Of a stretch of 64,000 nucleotides of DNA, positions 33,541 to 43,250 are shown piece by piece. A program made the translations under genes and the position numbers. The first letter of the stretch is position 1; each line of letters opens with the position of its first letter. The notes under the pieces are model-generated. The model had not been told where the DNA came from. It saw only the letters and a list, made by a program, of their open reading frames with translations, and did not search any database. The stretch comes from Salipiger abyssi (lineage in GTDB: Bacteria > Pseudomonadota > Alphaproteobacteria > Rhodobacterales > Rhodobacteraceae). The stretch is from the NCBI RefSeq assembly GCF_017311415.1, contig NZ_JAEKIS010000001.1, positions 1 through 64,000 on the forward strand, read 5' to 3'.

Positions 33541-34536
33541 ATGGCGAAGACCGATCAGAGACCAGAAGTGATCCGGAGAGGCGCGCGGATGCTGCGCACC
33601 GCGCTCGGGCCGGCGATCGCCGGGTTTCTGGACGATCCCATGACCGTCGAGGTGATGCTCAACCCCGATGGGCGGCTCTGGATCGACCGACTTTCCGAGG
33701 GGCTGGCCGACAGCGGCAAGACGCTCAGCGCAGCCGACGGTGAGCGCATCGTACGACTGGTCGCGCACCATGTCGGCGTCGAAGTTCATAACCTGTCCCC
33801 TCGCGTTTCCGCAGAACTGCCGGAAACCGGTGAGCGTTTCGAGGGGCTGCTTCCGCCCGTGGTCGCCGCTCCGGCTTTCGCCATCCGCAAGCCTGCTGTC
33901 GCCGTGTTCAGCCTCGAGGATTACGTCGCCGCCGGGATCATGACCTTGATGCAGGCCGAGGCGTTGCGGCAAGCGGTCGCGACCCGTGCCAATATCCTGG
34001 TGGCGGGGGGTACATCGACAGGCAAGACCACGCTGACCAATGCGCTGCTCGCCGAGGTGGCCAAGACCTCCGATCGGGTCGTGATCATCGAAGACACCCG
34101 AGAGCTGCAATGCGCCGCGCCGAACCTCGTGGCGATGCGCACCAAGGACGGAGTGGCAAACCTGTCCGATCTGGTGCGCTCCTCGCTGCGTCTGCGCCCC
34201 GATCGTATTCCGATCGGTGAGGTGCGTGGCGCCGAAGCGCTGGACCTGCTCAAAGCCTGGGGCACCGGACATCCGGGTGGGATCGGTACCATCCATGCCG
34301 GTTCCGGGATCGGCGCGCTGCGCCGTCTCGAGCAGCTCATCCAGGAAGCTGTCGTTACCGTGCCCCGCGCCATGATCGCGGAGACCATCGATCTCGTAGC
34401 CGTCCTGGCCGGCCGGGGTTCCGCACGGCGTCTGGCCGAACTCGCCTGTGTCGAGGGCCTGGGGCCGGACGGCGACTACCGGATTTCACCTGTCATTTCA
34501 GAACCCACCACTCACGAACAAGGAGATCCCGAATGA
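33541..34536 (+). CDS. trbB: TrbB, VirB11-type ATPase
   Basis: 331 aa. N-terminal domain followed by the ATPase: Walker [16 protein letters not shown], Asp box [10 protein letters not shown], Walker B-like [16 protein letters not shown] and His box [10 protein letters not shown]. It is a hexameric motor for the Trb system. Its stop overlaps trbC (ATGA). It is separated from the RHH gene by a 2.4-kb insertion, so it may now rely on a new or read-through promoter. Confidence 0.95.
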   Translation: MAKTDQRPEVIRRGARMLRTALGPAIAGFLDDPMTVEVMLNPDGRLWIDRLSEGLADSGKTLSAADGERIVRLVAHHVGVEVHNLSPRVSAELPETGERFEGLLPPVVAAPAFAIRKPAVAVFSLEDYVAAGIMTLMQAEALRQAVATRANILVAGGTSTGKTTLTNALLAEVAKTSDRVVIIEDTRELQCAAPNLVAMRTKDGVANLSDLVRSSLRLRPDRIPIGEVRGAEALDLLKAWGTGHPGGIGTIHAGSGIGALRRLEQLIQEAVVTVPRAMIAETIDLVAVLAGRGSARRLAELACVEGLGPDGDYRISPVISEPTTHEQGDPE

Positions 34537-34865
34537 TCCGTCACGCCCTGCGCATCCGCCAGCACATCGCCACCGCGGCCACCGCCACCTATGTCAGCCT
34601 GTTCATCGCCCCGGTCGCTCATGCCTCCGGGTCCTCCATGCCCTGGGAAGCGCCGCTGCAATCCATCCTCGACTCCGTCGAGGGGCCGGTGGCCAAGATC
34701 GTGGCGGTGATCATCATCATCGTCACCGGTCTGACACTGGCCTTCGGCGATACCGGCGGCGGGTTCCGGCGGCTGATCCAGATCGTCTTCGGCATCTCCA
34801 TCGCCTTCGCGGCCTCATCCTTCTTCCTGTCGTTCTTCAGCTTCGGCGGCGGGGCGCTGATTTGA
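34533..34865 (+). CDS. trbC: TrbC, VirB2-type pilin precursor
   Basis: 110 aa. Signal region ending near VAHASGSSMPWEAPL, then two membrane helices (IVAVIIIIVTGLTLAFG and IQIVFGISIAFAASSFFLSFF). Likely substrate of the TraF peptidase. Coupled to trbB by ATGA. Confidence 0.92.
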   Translation: MIRHALRIRQHIATAATATYVSLFIAPVAHASGSSMPWEAPLQSILDSVEGPVAKIVAVIIIIVTGLTLAFGDTGGGFRRLIQIVFGISIAFAASSFFLSFFSFGGGALI

Positions 34866-34931
34866 TGGTGACGACCGTTGGCCCGCAGGGACACGAAAGG
34901 CTCCGGGGGAGCGTTTCGAGGGAGGAACGCC

Positions 34932-35225
34932 ATGAGCGGTAGCGAATGGCAAAGTTTCGAGGCCCTCGACGCGGTGCCGGGGTTCAGCGTGCCGGTTCAC
35001 CGCGCGCTGACCGAGCCGATCCTGCTCGGCGGCGCACCACGCTCGGTCGCCATTCTGAATGGCACGCTGGCCGGCGCGGTCGGCCTCGGACTTCAGCTCT
35101 GGCTGGTCGGGATCCTGATCTGGGCAGTTGGCCACATCGCCGCCGGCTGGGCGGCCAGGCGCGATCCGTTCTTCGTCGAGGTCGCGCGCCGCCATTTGCG
35201 CATCCCGGCATTTCTCTCGGTGTGA
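34932..35225 (+). CDS. trbD: TrbD, VirB3-like membrane protein
   Basis: 97 aa from ATG 34932 with GGAGG upstream. Motif GFSVPVHRALTEPILLGGAP and one long hydrophobic region (GAVGLGLQLWLVGILIWAVG), then ARRDPFFVEVARRHLR, the standard VirB3/TrbD layout. It ends six bases before trbE. Confidence 0.92.
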   Translation: MSGSEWQSFEALDAVPGFSVPVHRALTEPILLGGAPRSVAILNGTLAGAVGLGLQLWLVGILIWAVGHIAAGWAARRDPFFVEVARRHLRIPAFLSV

Positions 35226-35231
35226 ACTCCC

Positions 35232-37742
35232 ATGATGAATCTCGCAGAATACTGTCGCATCGCCTCGCGCCTCGCCGACTACCTGCCCTGGGTGGCGCTG
35301 GTCGAGGAGGGCGTGGTCCTCAACAAGGACGGCTCGTTCCAGAGAACGGCGAAGTTTCGGGGGCCCGATCTGGACAGCGCCGTCGCGGCCGAACTGGTCG
35401 CGGTCGCCGGACGGCTGAACAACGCCTTCCGCCGCCTCGGTTCCGGGTGGGCGATCTTCGTGGAAGCACAGCGCTCTGAGGCCGCGACCTATCCGGTGAG
35501 CATCTTTCCGGATGCGGCATCGGCGCTGGTCGATGCCGAGCGCAAGGCCGAATTTGAGGAGGAGGGGAGCCATTTCGTATCCGGCTATTTCCTGACGCTC
35601 CTCTGGCTTCCGCCTGCCGAGGACGCGGCGCGTTCGGAGTCCTGGCTCTACGAGGGCCGCGAGACCTCAGGTGTGAACCCCTGGGAACAGGTGCGCGGTT
35701 TCATCGACCGCACCGATCGCGTGCTGGCGCTGCTCGACGGCTTCATGCCGGACTGCCACTGGCTCGATGACGCGGCTACGCTGACCTACCTGCATTCGAC
35801 GATTTCGACCAACCGGCACCGCGTGCGCGTGCCCGAGGTGCCGGTCTATCTCGACGCGCTCTTGCCCGACCAGCCGCTGGCCGGCGGCCTGGAGCCGCGC
35901 CTGGGCAATCAGCATCTCCGCGTCCTGACGATCACCGGCTTTCCCGGCGCCACGACCCCGGGCCTGCTCGACGAGCTGAACCGGCTGGCCTTTCCCTATC
36001 GCTGGTCGACCCGGGCCATCCTCATGGACAAGCTGGATGCGACAAAGCTGCTGACCCGGATACGCCGTCAGTGGTTTGCCAAACGCAAGAGCATCGCCGC
36101 GATCCTCAAGGAGGTGATGACCAACGAGCAATCCGCGCTGGTCGACACCGATGCCGCGAACAAGGCGGTCGATGCGGACATGGCCTTGCAGGAACTGGGT
36201 GCGGATGTGGCCGGCATGGCCTATGTCACTGCGACGATCACGGTCTGGGACGAGGACGTTCGCCGCGCCGACGAGAAGCTGCGGCTGGTCGAGAAGATCG
36301 TCCAGTCCCGCGATTTCAGCGTCATGGTCGAGACGGTCAACGCCGTCGATGCCTGGCTCGGCAGCTTGCCCGGACACGCCTATGCCAATGTCCGGCAGCC
36401 ACCGATCAGCACATTGAATCTCGCCCATATGATCCCGCTCTCGGCGGTCTGGGCGGGCGAGGCGCAGGACGAGTATTTCGGCGACGCTCCGTTGCTCTAC
36501 GCCAGGACCGAAGGCTCCACCCCGTTCCGGTTTTCTCTCCATGTCGGCGATGTCGGACACACGCTCGTTGTCGGTCCGACCGGCGCGGGCAAATCCGTGT
36601 TGCTGGCGCTGATGGCGCTTCAGTTCCGGCGGTACTCGCGCAGCCAGGTCTTCGCCTTCGACTTCGGTGGCTCGATCCGTGCCGCCTCGCTCGCCATGGG
36701 CGGCGACTGGCATGACCTCGGCGGAGAGCTGACCGAGGCGGACGAGAGCTCCGTCTCGCTGCAACCGCTGGCCCGTATTCACGAGACGTCGGAACGTGCC
36801 TGGGCGGCCGACTGGATCGCTGCCATCCTGACGCGCGAGAACATCCAGATCACCCCGGATGTGAAGGAACATATCTGGACGGCACTGACCTCGCTGGCCT
36901 CGGCCCCTGTGGGCGAGCGGACCATAACCGGCCTCGCGGTCCTGCTGCAGTCCAACGACCTGAAGCAGGCGCTCCGCGCATACTGCGTGGGTGGACCCTA
37001 TGGCCGGCTGCTCGATGCCGAGACCGAACAGCTGGGTTCGGCGGATGTGCAGGCCTTCGAGATCGAGGGGCTGGTGGGAACCGGCGCGGCGCCCGCCGTC
37101 CTCTCTTACCTGTTCCACCGGATCGGTGACCGGCTCGACGGACGACCCACGCTGCTCATCATCGACGAGGGCTGGCTTGCGCTCGATGACGATGCCTTCG
37201 CGGAGCAGCTCCGCGAGTGGCTGAAGACGCTGAGGAAGAAGAACGCCTCGGTGATCTTCGCGACGCAGAGCCTCAGCGACATCGATGGCAGTACCATCGC
37301 GCCGTCGATCATCGAAAGCTGCCCGACGCGGCTCCTGCTGCCGAACGAGCGGGCCATCGAGCCTCAAATCACCGCGATCTATCGCCGCTTCGGCCTTAAT
37401 GACCGGCAGATCGAGATCCTCGCGCGAGCCACGCCCAAGCGCGACTACTACTGTCAGTCGCGGCGCGGCAACCGGCTGTTCGAGCTGGGTCTCAGCGATG
37501 TCGGACTGGCCCTTTGCGCGGCGTCGTCCAAATCGGATCAGGCGCTGATTGCCGAAATCTGCGCCGGGCACGGTCAAGACGGCTTCCTCACCGCCTGGCT
37601 GAAGGCGCATGGCCTCGATTGGGCCGCCGACTTGATCCCCGAGCTCACCAATATCGCCCTCGACGCGGACGGGGCCTCTCCGGCCAGCATCGCTGTTGAG
37701 GACGCCGAACCTGTCCTGAAAGAAGAGGAGATCACATCATGA
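35232..37742 (+). CDS. trbE: TrbE, VirB4-type ATPase
   Basis: 836 aa (MMN start, either Met). The N-terminal CagE-like region is followed by Walker A VVGPTGAGKSVLLALM (about residue 446) and Walker B TLLIIDEGWLALDD (about 640), then FATQSLSDIDGS. It powers substrate transfer and pilus building. The stop overlaps trbJ by ATGA. Confidence 0.95.
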   Translation: MMNLAEYCRIASRLADYLPWVALVEEGVVLNKDGSFQRTAKFRGPDLDSAVAAELVAVAGRLNNAFRRLGSGWAIFVEAQRSEAATYPVSIFPDAASALVDAERKAEFEEEGSHFVSGYFLTLLWLPPAEDAARSESWLYEGRETSGVNPWEQVRGFIDRTDRVLALLDGFMPDCHWLDDAATLTYLHSTISTNRHRVRVPEVPVYLDALLPDQPLAGGLEPRLGNQHLRVLTITGFPGATTPGLLDELNRLAFPYRWSTRAILMDKLDATKLLTRIRRQWFAKRKSIAAILKEVMTNEQSALVDTDAANKAVDADMALQELGADVAGMAYVTATITVWDEDVRRADEKLRLVEKIVQSRDFSVMVETVNAVDAWLGSLPGHAYANVRQPPISTLNLAHMIPLSAVWAGEAQDEYFGDAPLLYARTEGSTPFRFSLHVGDVGHTLVVGPTGAGKSVLLALMALQFRRYSRSQVFAFDFGGSIRAASLAMGGDWHDLGGELTEADESSVSLQPLARIHETSERAWAADWIAAILTRENIQITPDVKEHIWTALTSLASAPVGERTITGLAVLLQSNDLKQALRAYCVGGPYGRLLDAETEQLGSADVQAFEIEGLVGTGAAPAVLSYLFHRIGDRLDGRPTLLIIDEGWLALDDDAFAEQLREWLKTLRKKNASVIFATQSLSDIDGSTIAPSIIESCPTRLLLPNERAIEPQITAIYRRFGLNDRQIEILARATPKRDYYCQSRRGNRLFELGLSDVGLALCAASSKSDQALIAEICAGHGQDGFLTAWLKAHGLDWAADLIPELTNIALDADGASPASIAVEDAEPVLKEEEITS

Positions 37743-38521
37743 CTCGCAAGATTACGCCCCGGTTCGCCGGCCCGTCGCTGCTCGCCCTCGCGCTCGCCAT
37801 GCCCATGGCCATGTCGCCCATCGTAGCGCCGCCGGCGCACGCGCTCTTCGGCATCGGCGGCGGTCCGTTCATCGTCTACGACCCGACCAACCACGCGGAA
37901 AATCTCCTGACGGCAGCGCGCGCTCTGGAGCAGATCAACAACCAGATCGCACAGCTCCAGAACGAAGCGCAGATGCTGATCAACCAGGCGCGCAATCTCG
38001 CCAACCTGCCGTATTCCGCGCTCCAGCAGATCCAGCAGAATGTCCGCCGCACGCAGCAACTCCTGGCCCAGGCGCAGAACATCGCCTTCGACGTGCAGAG
38101 CATCGACCAGATGTTCCAGCAGGACTATGGCAACCTTTCCCTGACGGCGACCGACCAGCAGCTGATCGCCGAGGCCCGGTCCCGTTGGGAGAACACCGTC
38201 GGTGGCCTGCAGGATGCTATGCGCGTGCAGGCCGGTGTCGTCGGCAATATCGACGCCAACCGCGCCGAGATGTCCGCGCTTGTGGGGCAGAGCCAGAACG
38301 CGGTCGGTGCTCTGCAGGCCACACAGGCGGGCAACCAGCTCCTCGCACTGCAATCGCAGCAGCTCTCGGATCTGATCGCAGTGATCTCGGCAAACGGGCG
38401 CGCCAACGCGCTGACCGAGGCCGAGCGCGCCACCGCTGCAGAACAGGGCCGCATCCAGCGCGAGCGCTTCTTGACGCCGGGCGCGGGCTACCAGCCCGGC
38501 AACGCGCAAATGTTTAACTGA
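37739..38521 (+). CDS. trbJ: TrbJ, VirB5-like pilus-tip protein
   Basis: 260 aa with signal peptide (SLLALALAMPMAMSPIVAPP, ending near AHALF). The mature part starts FGIGGGPFIVYDPTNHAEN, typical of TrbJ, followed by long Gln/Asn-rich coiled-coil helices. Exported and periplasmic or pilus-associated. Confidence 0.93.
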   Translation: MTRKITPRFAGPSLLALALAMPMAMSPIVAPPAHALFGIGGGPFIVYDPTNHAENLLTAARALEQINNQIAQLQNEAQMLINQARNLANLPYSALQQIQQNVRRTQQLLAQAQNIAFDVQSIDQMFQQDYGNLSLTATDQQLIAEARSRWENTVGGLQDAMRVQAGVVGNIDANRAEMSALVGQSQNAVGALQATQAGNQLLALQSQQLSDLIAVISANGRANALTEAERATAAEQGRIQRERFLTPGAGYQPGNAQMFN

Positions 38522-38538
38522 GGCCGGGAGGGGAGACG

Positions 38539-38826
38539 ATGGAGGGGAAGGTGCTGGCCCGGATCGTGGCCATCGTGTTTGTGGCGATCGCTATCACCGC
38601 CACAGTGATCGAGGTCACGCGGGAGGAGGGGGCCGCGCCGGCCAGCACCGCGCCCGCGCTCCAGCCGCCAGCCGATCCTCTCCGCGCGACACTACGCAGG
38701 TGCCAACAGTTCGGCGAGGCTGCCGCCAGCAATGAGGTTTGCCTCGCCGCATGGGCAGAGAACCGCGACCGGTTCCTCGGTCGGACGCCTGCACCCGAAG
38801 CGCCGCAGCGTCCGGGAGATCAGTGA
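38539..38826 (+). CDS. Putative entry-exclusion protein (TrbK-alt type)
   Basis: 95 aa: one N-terminal membrane helix (VLARIVAIVFVAIAITATVI), a Pro/Ala spacer and a conserved Cys-containing end (RRCQQFGEAAASNEVCLAAW followed by AENRDRFLG). This is the TrbK-alt form found between trbJ and trbL in these elements; it should stop redundant transfer between donor cells. Confidence 0.82.
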   Translation: MEGKVLARIVAIVFVAIAITATVIEVTREEGAAPASTAPALQPPADPLRATLRRCQQFGEAAASNEVCLAAWAENRDRFLGRTPAPEAPQRPGDQ

Positions 38827-38829
38827 GCC

Positions 38830-40179
38830 ATGGGTGGAACCGGCGTCATCGACAATTTCTTGGGCATCTTCTCCAGCTATATCGACAGCGGGTTTGGGCT
38901 GCTCGGGGGTGAGGTGGCCTTCATCGCCACCACGCTGATCGTGATCGACGTGACGCTGGCGGCGCTGTTCTGGGCCTGGGGCGCCGATGACGACATCATC
39001 GCCCGGCTGGTGAAGAAGACGCTCTTTGTCGGAGTCTTCGCCTATATCATCTCCAACTGGAACAACCTCGCCCGGATCGTCTTCGAGAGCTTCGCGGGCC
39101 TCGGTCTGATGGCCTCGGGCACCGGGTTTTCCGCTGCCGACCTTCTGCGCCCTGGCCGCGTGGCCCAGACCGGGCTAGAGGCCGGACGACCGCTGCTCGA
39201 AAGCATCTCCGATCTGATGGGCTGGGTCGCGGTCTTCGAGAACCTCGTCCAGATTCTCTGCCTGTTCTTCGCCTGGGCGCTGGTGATCCTCGCCTTCTTC
39301 ATCCTCGCGGTTCAGCTCTTCGTCACCCTGATCGAGTTCAAACTCACGACCCTCGCGGGCTTCGTGCTGATCCCCTTCGGCCTCTTCGGCAAGACCGCTT
39401 TCATGGCCGAGCGTGTGCTGGGCAACGTCATCTCGTCCGGCATCAAGGTTCTCGTCCTCGCCGTGATCATCGGCATCGGATCGACGCTCTTCGGCCAGTT
39501 CACCGCTGGCTTCGGCGGCGTGACCCCGACCATCGATGATGCCATGGCGATTGTTCTGGCTGCCCTGTCTCTGCTGGGCCTCGGAATATTCGGCCCCGGT
39601 ATCGCCTCGGGTCTGGTGTCCGGCGGGCCGCAACTCAGCGCGGGGGCGGCCATTGGTACCGGCCTTGCCGTTGGTGGCGCGGCGATCGGGGCCGGAGGGG
39701 CGACCATGCTGGCGGCACGCGGGGCGGGATCTGCGCTCTCCGGAGGTGCCGCCATCGCACGCGGCGGCGCCACCGCGGCGGGCGCTGCCTCGAGCGCCTA
39801 CACGCTCGGCTCGATGGGCGGAGGAGGTCTCGCCGGCGGGATGGCTGGTGTAGCGCGCGCCGGGGCCGCTGCCGCGGCATCACCGCTCAAGAAGGCGTCC
39901 TCTCGCGCGGCTGGCGGGATCCAGTCCAGCTACGCCGAGGGCGTCAAGGGCGGTGTTGCGGCGACGGGCGGAACCACCTCGATGGGCACGGTCGGCGGAG
40001 CGGTGCCCGAGCCTTCTTCCAGCCCGTCCGCCTCCGATGGCCCGCCAGCCTGGGCGAAGCGCATGCGCCATAGCCAGGCCGTGGGCCATGGCGTCCGTGC
40101 TGCCGCCCATGCCGTCCGGTCGGGCGACAGCCACGGCTCGGGCTCCTCCGTCAATCTCTCCGAAAGGGATCGCTCATGA
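38830..40179 (+). CDS. trbL: TrbL, VirB6-type polytopic channel protein
   Basis: 449 aa. Starts GGTGVIDNFLGIFSSYIDSG, has six or so membrane helices in the first 270 residues, then a long Gly/Ala-rich soluble tail (AGGATMLAARGAGSALSGGA and on) and a basic Ser-rich end. Standard TrbL/VirB6 architecture of the inner-membrane channel. Overlaps trbF. Confidence 0.93.
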   Translation: MGGTGVIDNFLGIFSSYIDSGFGLLGGEVAFIATTLIVIDVTLAALFWAWGADDDIIARLVKKTLFVGVFAYIISNWNNLARIVFESFAGLGLMASGTGFSAADLLRPGRVAQTGLEAGRPLLESISDLMGWVAVFENLVQILCLFFAWALVILAFFILAVQLFVTLIEFKLTTLAGFVLIPFGLFGKTAFMAERVLGNVISSGIKVLVLAVIIGIGSTLFGQFTAGFGGVTPTIDDAMAIVLAALSLLGLGIFGPGIASGLVSGGPQLSAGAAIGTGLAVGGAAIGAGGATMLAARGAGSALSGGAAIARGGATAAGAASSAYTLGSMGGGGLAGGMAGVARAGAAAAASPLKKASSRAAGGIQSSYAEGVKGGVAATGGTTSMGTVGGAVPEPSSSPSASDGPPAWAKRMRHSQAVGHGVRAAAHAVRSGDSHGSGSSVNLSERDRS

Positions 40180-40865
40180 ACCTCTTCAAGCGTTCCGCCA
40201 CGCATTATGGCAAGTCACCTCAACCAGAGACGCCCTACCAGAAGGCCGCGCAGGTCTGGGACGAGCGTATCGGCTCCGCCCGCGTCCAGGCCCGCAACTG
40301 GCGCTACATGGCCTTCGCCAGCCTGATCCTGACGGCGGGTTTTGCTGGCGCCCTGGTCTGGCAATCTGCGCGTGGTACCGTCGTGCCCTGGGTCGTTCAG
40401 GTCGACGCGCTCGGCGAGGCCCAGGCTGTCGCGCCAGCCTCCGCCGACTACGAACCGACCGATCCGCAGATCGCCTTCCATCTCGGCCGTTTCATCGAGC
40501 AGGTCCGCTCCATTCCGGCCGATCCGATCATCGTTCGGCAGAACTGGCTGCGCGCCTATGAGTTCACCACGGATCGTGGCGCGGCTGCGCTCAACGACTT
40601 CGCCCGCGCCAACGACCCGTTCACCCGCGTCGGTCGCCAACAGATCGCAGTCGAGGTGTCCTCGGTCATCCGGGCCTCGCCGGGATCGTTCCGCGTCGCC
40701 TGGACCGAGCGCCACTACGAAAACGGCCAGCTTTCCACGACCGAGCGCTGGACCGCGATCCTGACCGTCGTGATCCAGACCCCGCGCAGCGCCGAGCGCC
40801 TGCGCGCCAACCCCCTCGGAATCTATGTCAATGCGATCTCCTGGTCGCGGGAGATGAGCCAATGA
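40176..40865 (+). CDS. trbF: TrbF, VirB8-like inner-membrane protein
   Basis: 229 aa. Short cytoplasmic N-terminus (NPYxAA-type TPYQKAAQVWDERIG), one membrane helix (MAFASLILTAGFAGALVW), then the NTF2-like VirB8 periplasmic domain with VRSIPADPIIVRQNWLRAYE and WTERHYENGQLS. Overlaps trbG by ATGA. Confidence 0.94.
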   Translation: MNLFKRSATHYGKSPQPETPYQKAAQVWDERIGSARVQARNWRYMAFASLILTAGFAGALVWQSARGTVVPWVVQVDALGEAQAVAPASADYEPTDPQIAFHLGRFIEQVRSIPADPIIVRQNWLRAYEFTTDRGAAALNDFARANDPFTRVGRQQIAVEVSSVIRASPGSFRVAWTERHYENGQLSTTERWTAILTVVIQTPRSAERLRANPLGIYVNAISWSREMSQ

Positions 40866-41890
40866 CTGAAACGCATGTTCGTGCAATCAGGTCTTCGAGC
40901 GTCAGGACGCCGACGTTGGTGGCCCTCCTGCTATCCGCATCCGTGCTGGCGGGATGTGCCAGCAACCGGGTGCCGGAATTCAGCTACGACGAGTCCGTGC
41001 GGCCGCTACCCACTCCGCCCGCCTCGGCTGCCGAGGAACGTCCTCGACCCCTGCACACGCCGCCGGTCTGGACAGTGGCGCATGGCGGAGCGGTGGCAGG
41101 CACACCGACCGGACGTATCGAAAACGCCAATGCTGCCGCCCGGGTCGAGCCGCGCCGCGAGGGCTACTACAATGCCATCCAGATCTATCCCTGGTCGGAA
41201 GGCGCGCTCTATCAGGTCTATGCCGCACCGGGTCAGATCACCAACATCGCACTCGAGCCGGGCGAACGTCTGACCGGCGCGGGTCCGATCGCCGCAGGGG
41301 ATACCACGCGCTGGATCATCGGCGACACAGAGAGCGGGTCCGGATCCACTGCCCGTGTCCACATCCTCGTCAAACCGACGCGGGACGACATCTCGACCAA
41401 TCTGGTGATCAGCACTGACAGGCGGGTGTACACGATCGAGCTGCGTGCACACGAGGCGCTCTACATGCCCTCGGTCGCCTGGGCTTATCCGGCTGCGCCC
41501 CGTGGTGGGCGACAGGCTGTGGCGACCGCGCCGACCATCCCGGCGCCGTCGGCCCGCAATCATCGTTACGGCTTGCAGATCCGGGGTGAGAGTCCGCCCT
41601 GGCGCCCGGTTTCCGTCTTCGACGATGGCCGCCGCGTCTATGTCGTTTTCCCGGCTGGCATCGCCCAGGGCGAGATGCCACCGCTCTTCGTGCTCGGCGC
41701 CGACGGAGAACCGCAGATCGTGAACAGCCGTATTCACCGGAACGTTCTGATCGTGGATCGCCTCTTCGGTGCCGCCGAGCTCCGGCTGGGAGCAGGAGAC
41801 CGCCAGCAGGTGGTCCGGATCGTGCGCATGGAGGAACGCGAGGCGGATGCGCGGACGGATGGGGATGCGCGAAGGGGAGGGGCGTCATGA
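40862..41890 (+). CDS. trbG: TrbG, VirB9-like outer-membrane channel lipoprotein
   Basis: 342 aa. Signal with lipobox LAGC about residue 31 (LLLSASVLAGCASNR). The VirB9 domain includes GALYQVYAAPGQITNIALEP, ISTDRRVYTIELRAH and VFDDGRRVYVVFPAG. It forms the outer-membrane core with TrbI. Overlaps trbI by ATGA. Confidence 0.94.
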   Translation: MTETHVRAIRSSSVRTPTLVALLLSASVLAGCASNRVPEFSYDESVRPLPTPPASAAEERPRPLHTPPVWTVAHGGAVAGTPTGRIENANAAARVEPRREGYYNAIQIYPWSEGALYQVYAAPGQITNIALEPGERLTGAGPIAAGDTTRWIIGDTESGSGSTARVHILVKPTRDDISTNLVISTDRRVYTIELRAHEALYMPSVAWAYPAAPRGGRQAVATAPTIPAPSARNHRYGLQIRGESPPWRPVSVFDDGRRVYVVFPAGIAQGEMPPLFVLGADGEPQIVNSRIHRNVLIVDRLFGAAELRLGAGDRQQVVRIVRMEEREADARTDGDARRGGAS

Positions 41891-43008
41891 GTGACACCGA
41901 TCCTGCAGCTCCGATGCGTCTGCGTCCCGATCCGCCCCGCGTGACCAGGCTGTCGCGCAAGGTTCTGGCCGGTGTCGGAGCGGTCGCGCTGTTGGGTATC
42001 GGGGGTGCGCTGATCTATGCGCTCCAGACCCGTGAGGTAGGGTCGGGAGGTGGAGAACTCTACTCCATCGACAATCGACCCGCAGCGGACGGCCTGGAAG
42101 GGCTGCCGTCCGACTATACCGGACCGGTTCTGGGACCCGCACTGCCAGGTGACCTCGGGCGACCGATCCTCGATGCGCAGGAGCGGGGAGTGCCCGTCAA
42201 CCCTCCACCGATAGCGGGGCCGACCGTCGATCCGGACGCGGAGCGCCGCAGGGCAGAGGAGGAAACCGCACGTGTGAGCGGTGTCTTCTTCCAGACGGCA
42301 TCTGGCAGGGCAACGACGACCGGGGCCGGCGTGAACCTTCCGGGCCTGGGTAGCTCCGAGCAACCTGAGGGGAGTCGGCATACGGCTTTCCTCAACAGTC
42401 CGGTGGAGCGGCAGACCGTCGCATCCGATCGCATTCAGCCGCCAGCCTCGCCGTACATCCTTCAGGCGGGAGCGGTGATTCCGGCCGCGCTCATCACAGG
42501 CATTCGTTCCGATCTCCCGGGGCAGATCACCGCGCAGGTCACCGAGAATGTCTATGACAGTCCCACCGGATCGCTGCTCCTGATCCCGCAGGGAACCCGC
42601 ATCATCGGCCAATACGATGACGGTGTGACGTTCGGCCAACGCCGCGTGCTGCTGGTCTGGAACCGCCTGATCCTTCCCGGCGGTCAATCCATTGTTCTCG
42701 AACGTCTGCCGGGGGCGGATGCGAGCGGCTATGCCGGCCTCGAGGATGGCGTGGACTACCACTGGTGGGATCTCATGCGCGCGGCGGGTCTGTCCACCCT
42801 GCTCGCGATCGGCGCGGACCTCGCCTCCAATGACGAAGACCGCCTGGTCCAGGCGATCCGCGATGGCGCTGTGGACACGATCAACCAGGCCGGTCAGCAG
42901 ATCGTCCAGCGTCAGTTGCAGGTCGCGCCAACGCTGACCATCCGTCCGGGGTTCCCGGTCAGGATCATCGTCACCCGCGATCTGGTATTCGAAACGGCAG
43001 GAGGTTGA
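41887..43008 (+). CDS. trbI: TrbI, VirB10-like channel protein
   Basis: 373 aa. One N-terminal membrane helix (KVLAGVGAVALLGIGGALIY), a Pro-rich spacer, and the C-terminal TrbI/VirB10 beta-barrel domain: LQAGAVIPAALITGIRSDLP, SLLLIPQGTRIIGQYDDGV, and the end PTLTIRPGFPVRIIVTRDL. Bridges both membranes. Confidence 0.95.
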   Translation: MSDTDPAAPMRLRPDPPRVTRLSRKVLAGVGAVALLGIGGALIYALQTREVGSGGGELYSIDNRPAADGLEGLPSDYTGPVLGPALPGDLGRPILDAQERGVPVNPPPIAGPTVDPDAERRRAEEETARVSGVFFQTASGRATTTGAGVNLPGLGSSEQPEGSRHTAFLNSPVERQTVASDRIQPPASPYILQAGAVIPAALITGIRSDLPGQITAQVTENVYDSPTGSLLLIPQGTRIIGQYDDGVTFGQRRVLLVWNRLILPGGQSIVLERLPGADASGYAGLEDGVDYHWWDLMRAAGLSTLLAIGADLASNDEDRLVQAIRDGAVDTINQAGQQIVQRQLQVAPTLTIRPGFPVRIIVTRDLVFETAGG

Positions 43009-43010
43009 TC

Positions 43011-43250
43011 ATGTCGAAACTTAAGCTTGGGCCGTTGCCCGATGACAAGCCGGTGAAGGTGACAGTGGAATTGCCCGCGTCCGTTCATCGCGATCTTGTC
43101 GCCTATGCCGAAATCCTCGCCCGTGATAGCGGCCAGGCCGCCGCCGATCCTGTCCGGCTGATCGTGCCGATGCTGGAGCGATTCATGGCCACGGATCGCG
43201 GGTTCGCGAAGGCGAGACGGGCTGCTCAATCCCACAGGGATGCCCATTGA
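43011..43250 (+). CDS. DUF2274 protein
   Basis: 79 aa from ATG 43011, two bases after trbI. Sequence KLKLGPLPDDKPVKVTVELP, then ASVHRDLVAYAEILARDSG and LIVPMLERFMATDRGFAKAR is the DUF2274 signature, an RHH-like small protein that ends trb operons of this ICE family. Its last 68 bases overlap the end of the convergent LysR gene. Confidence 0.9.
   Translation: MSKLKLGPLPDDKPVKVTVELPASVHRDLVAYAEILARDSGQAAADPVRLIVPMLERFMATDRGFAKARRAAQSHRDAH

Noticed and set aside
35667-37610. 647-codon minus-strand frame
   Set aside because: Antisense shadow of trbE.
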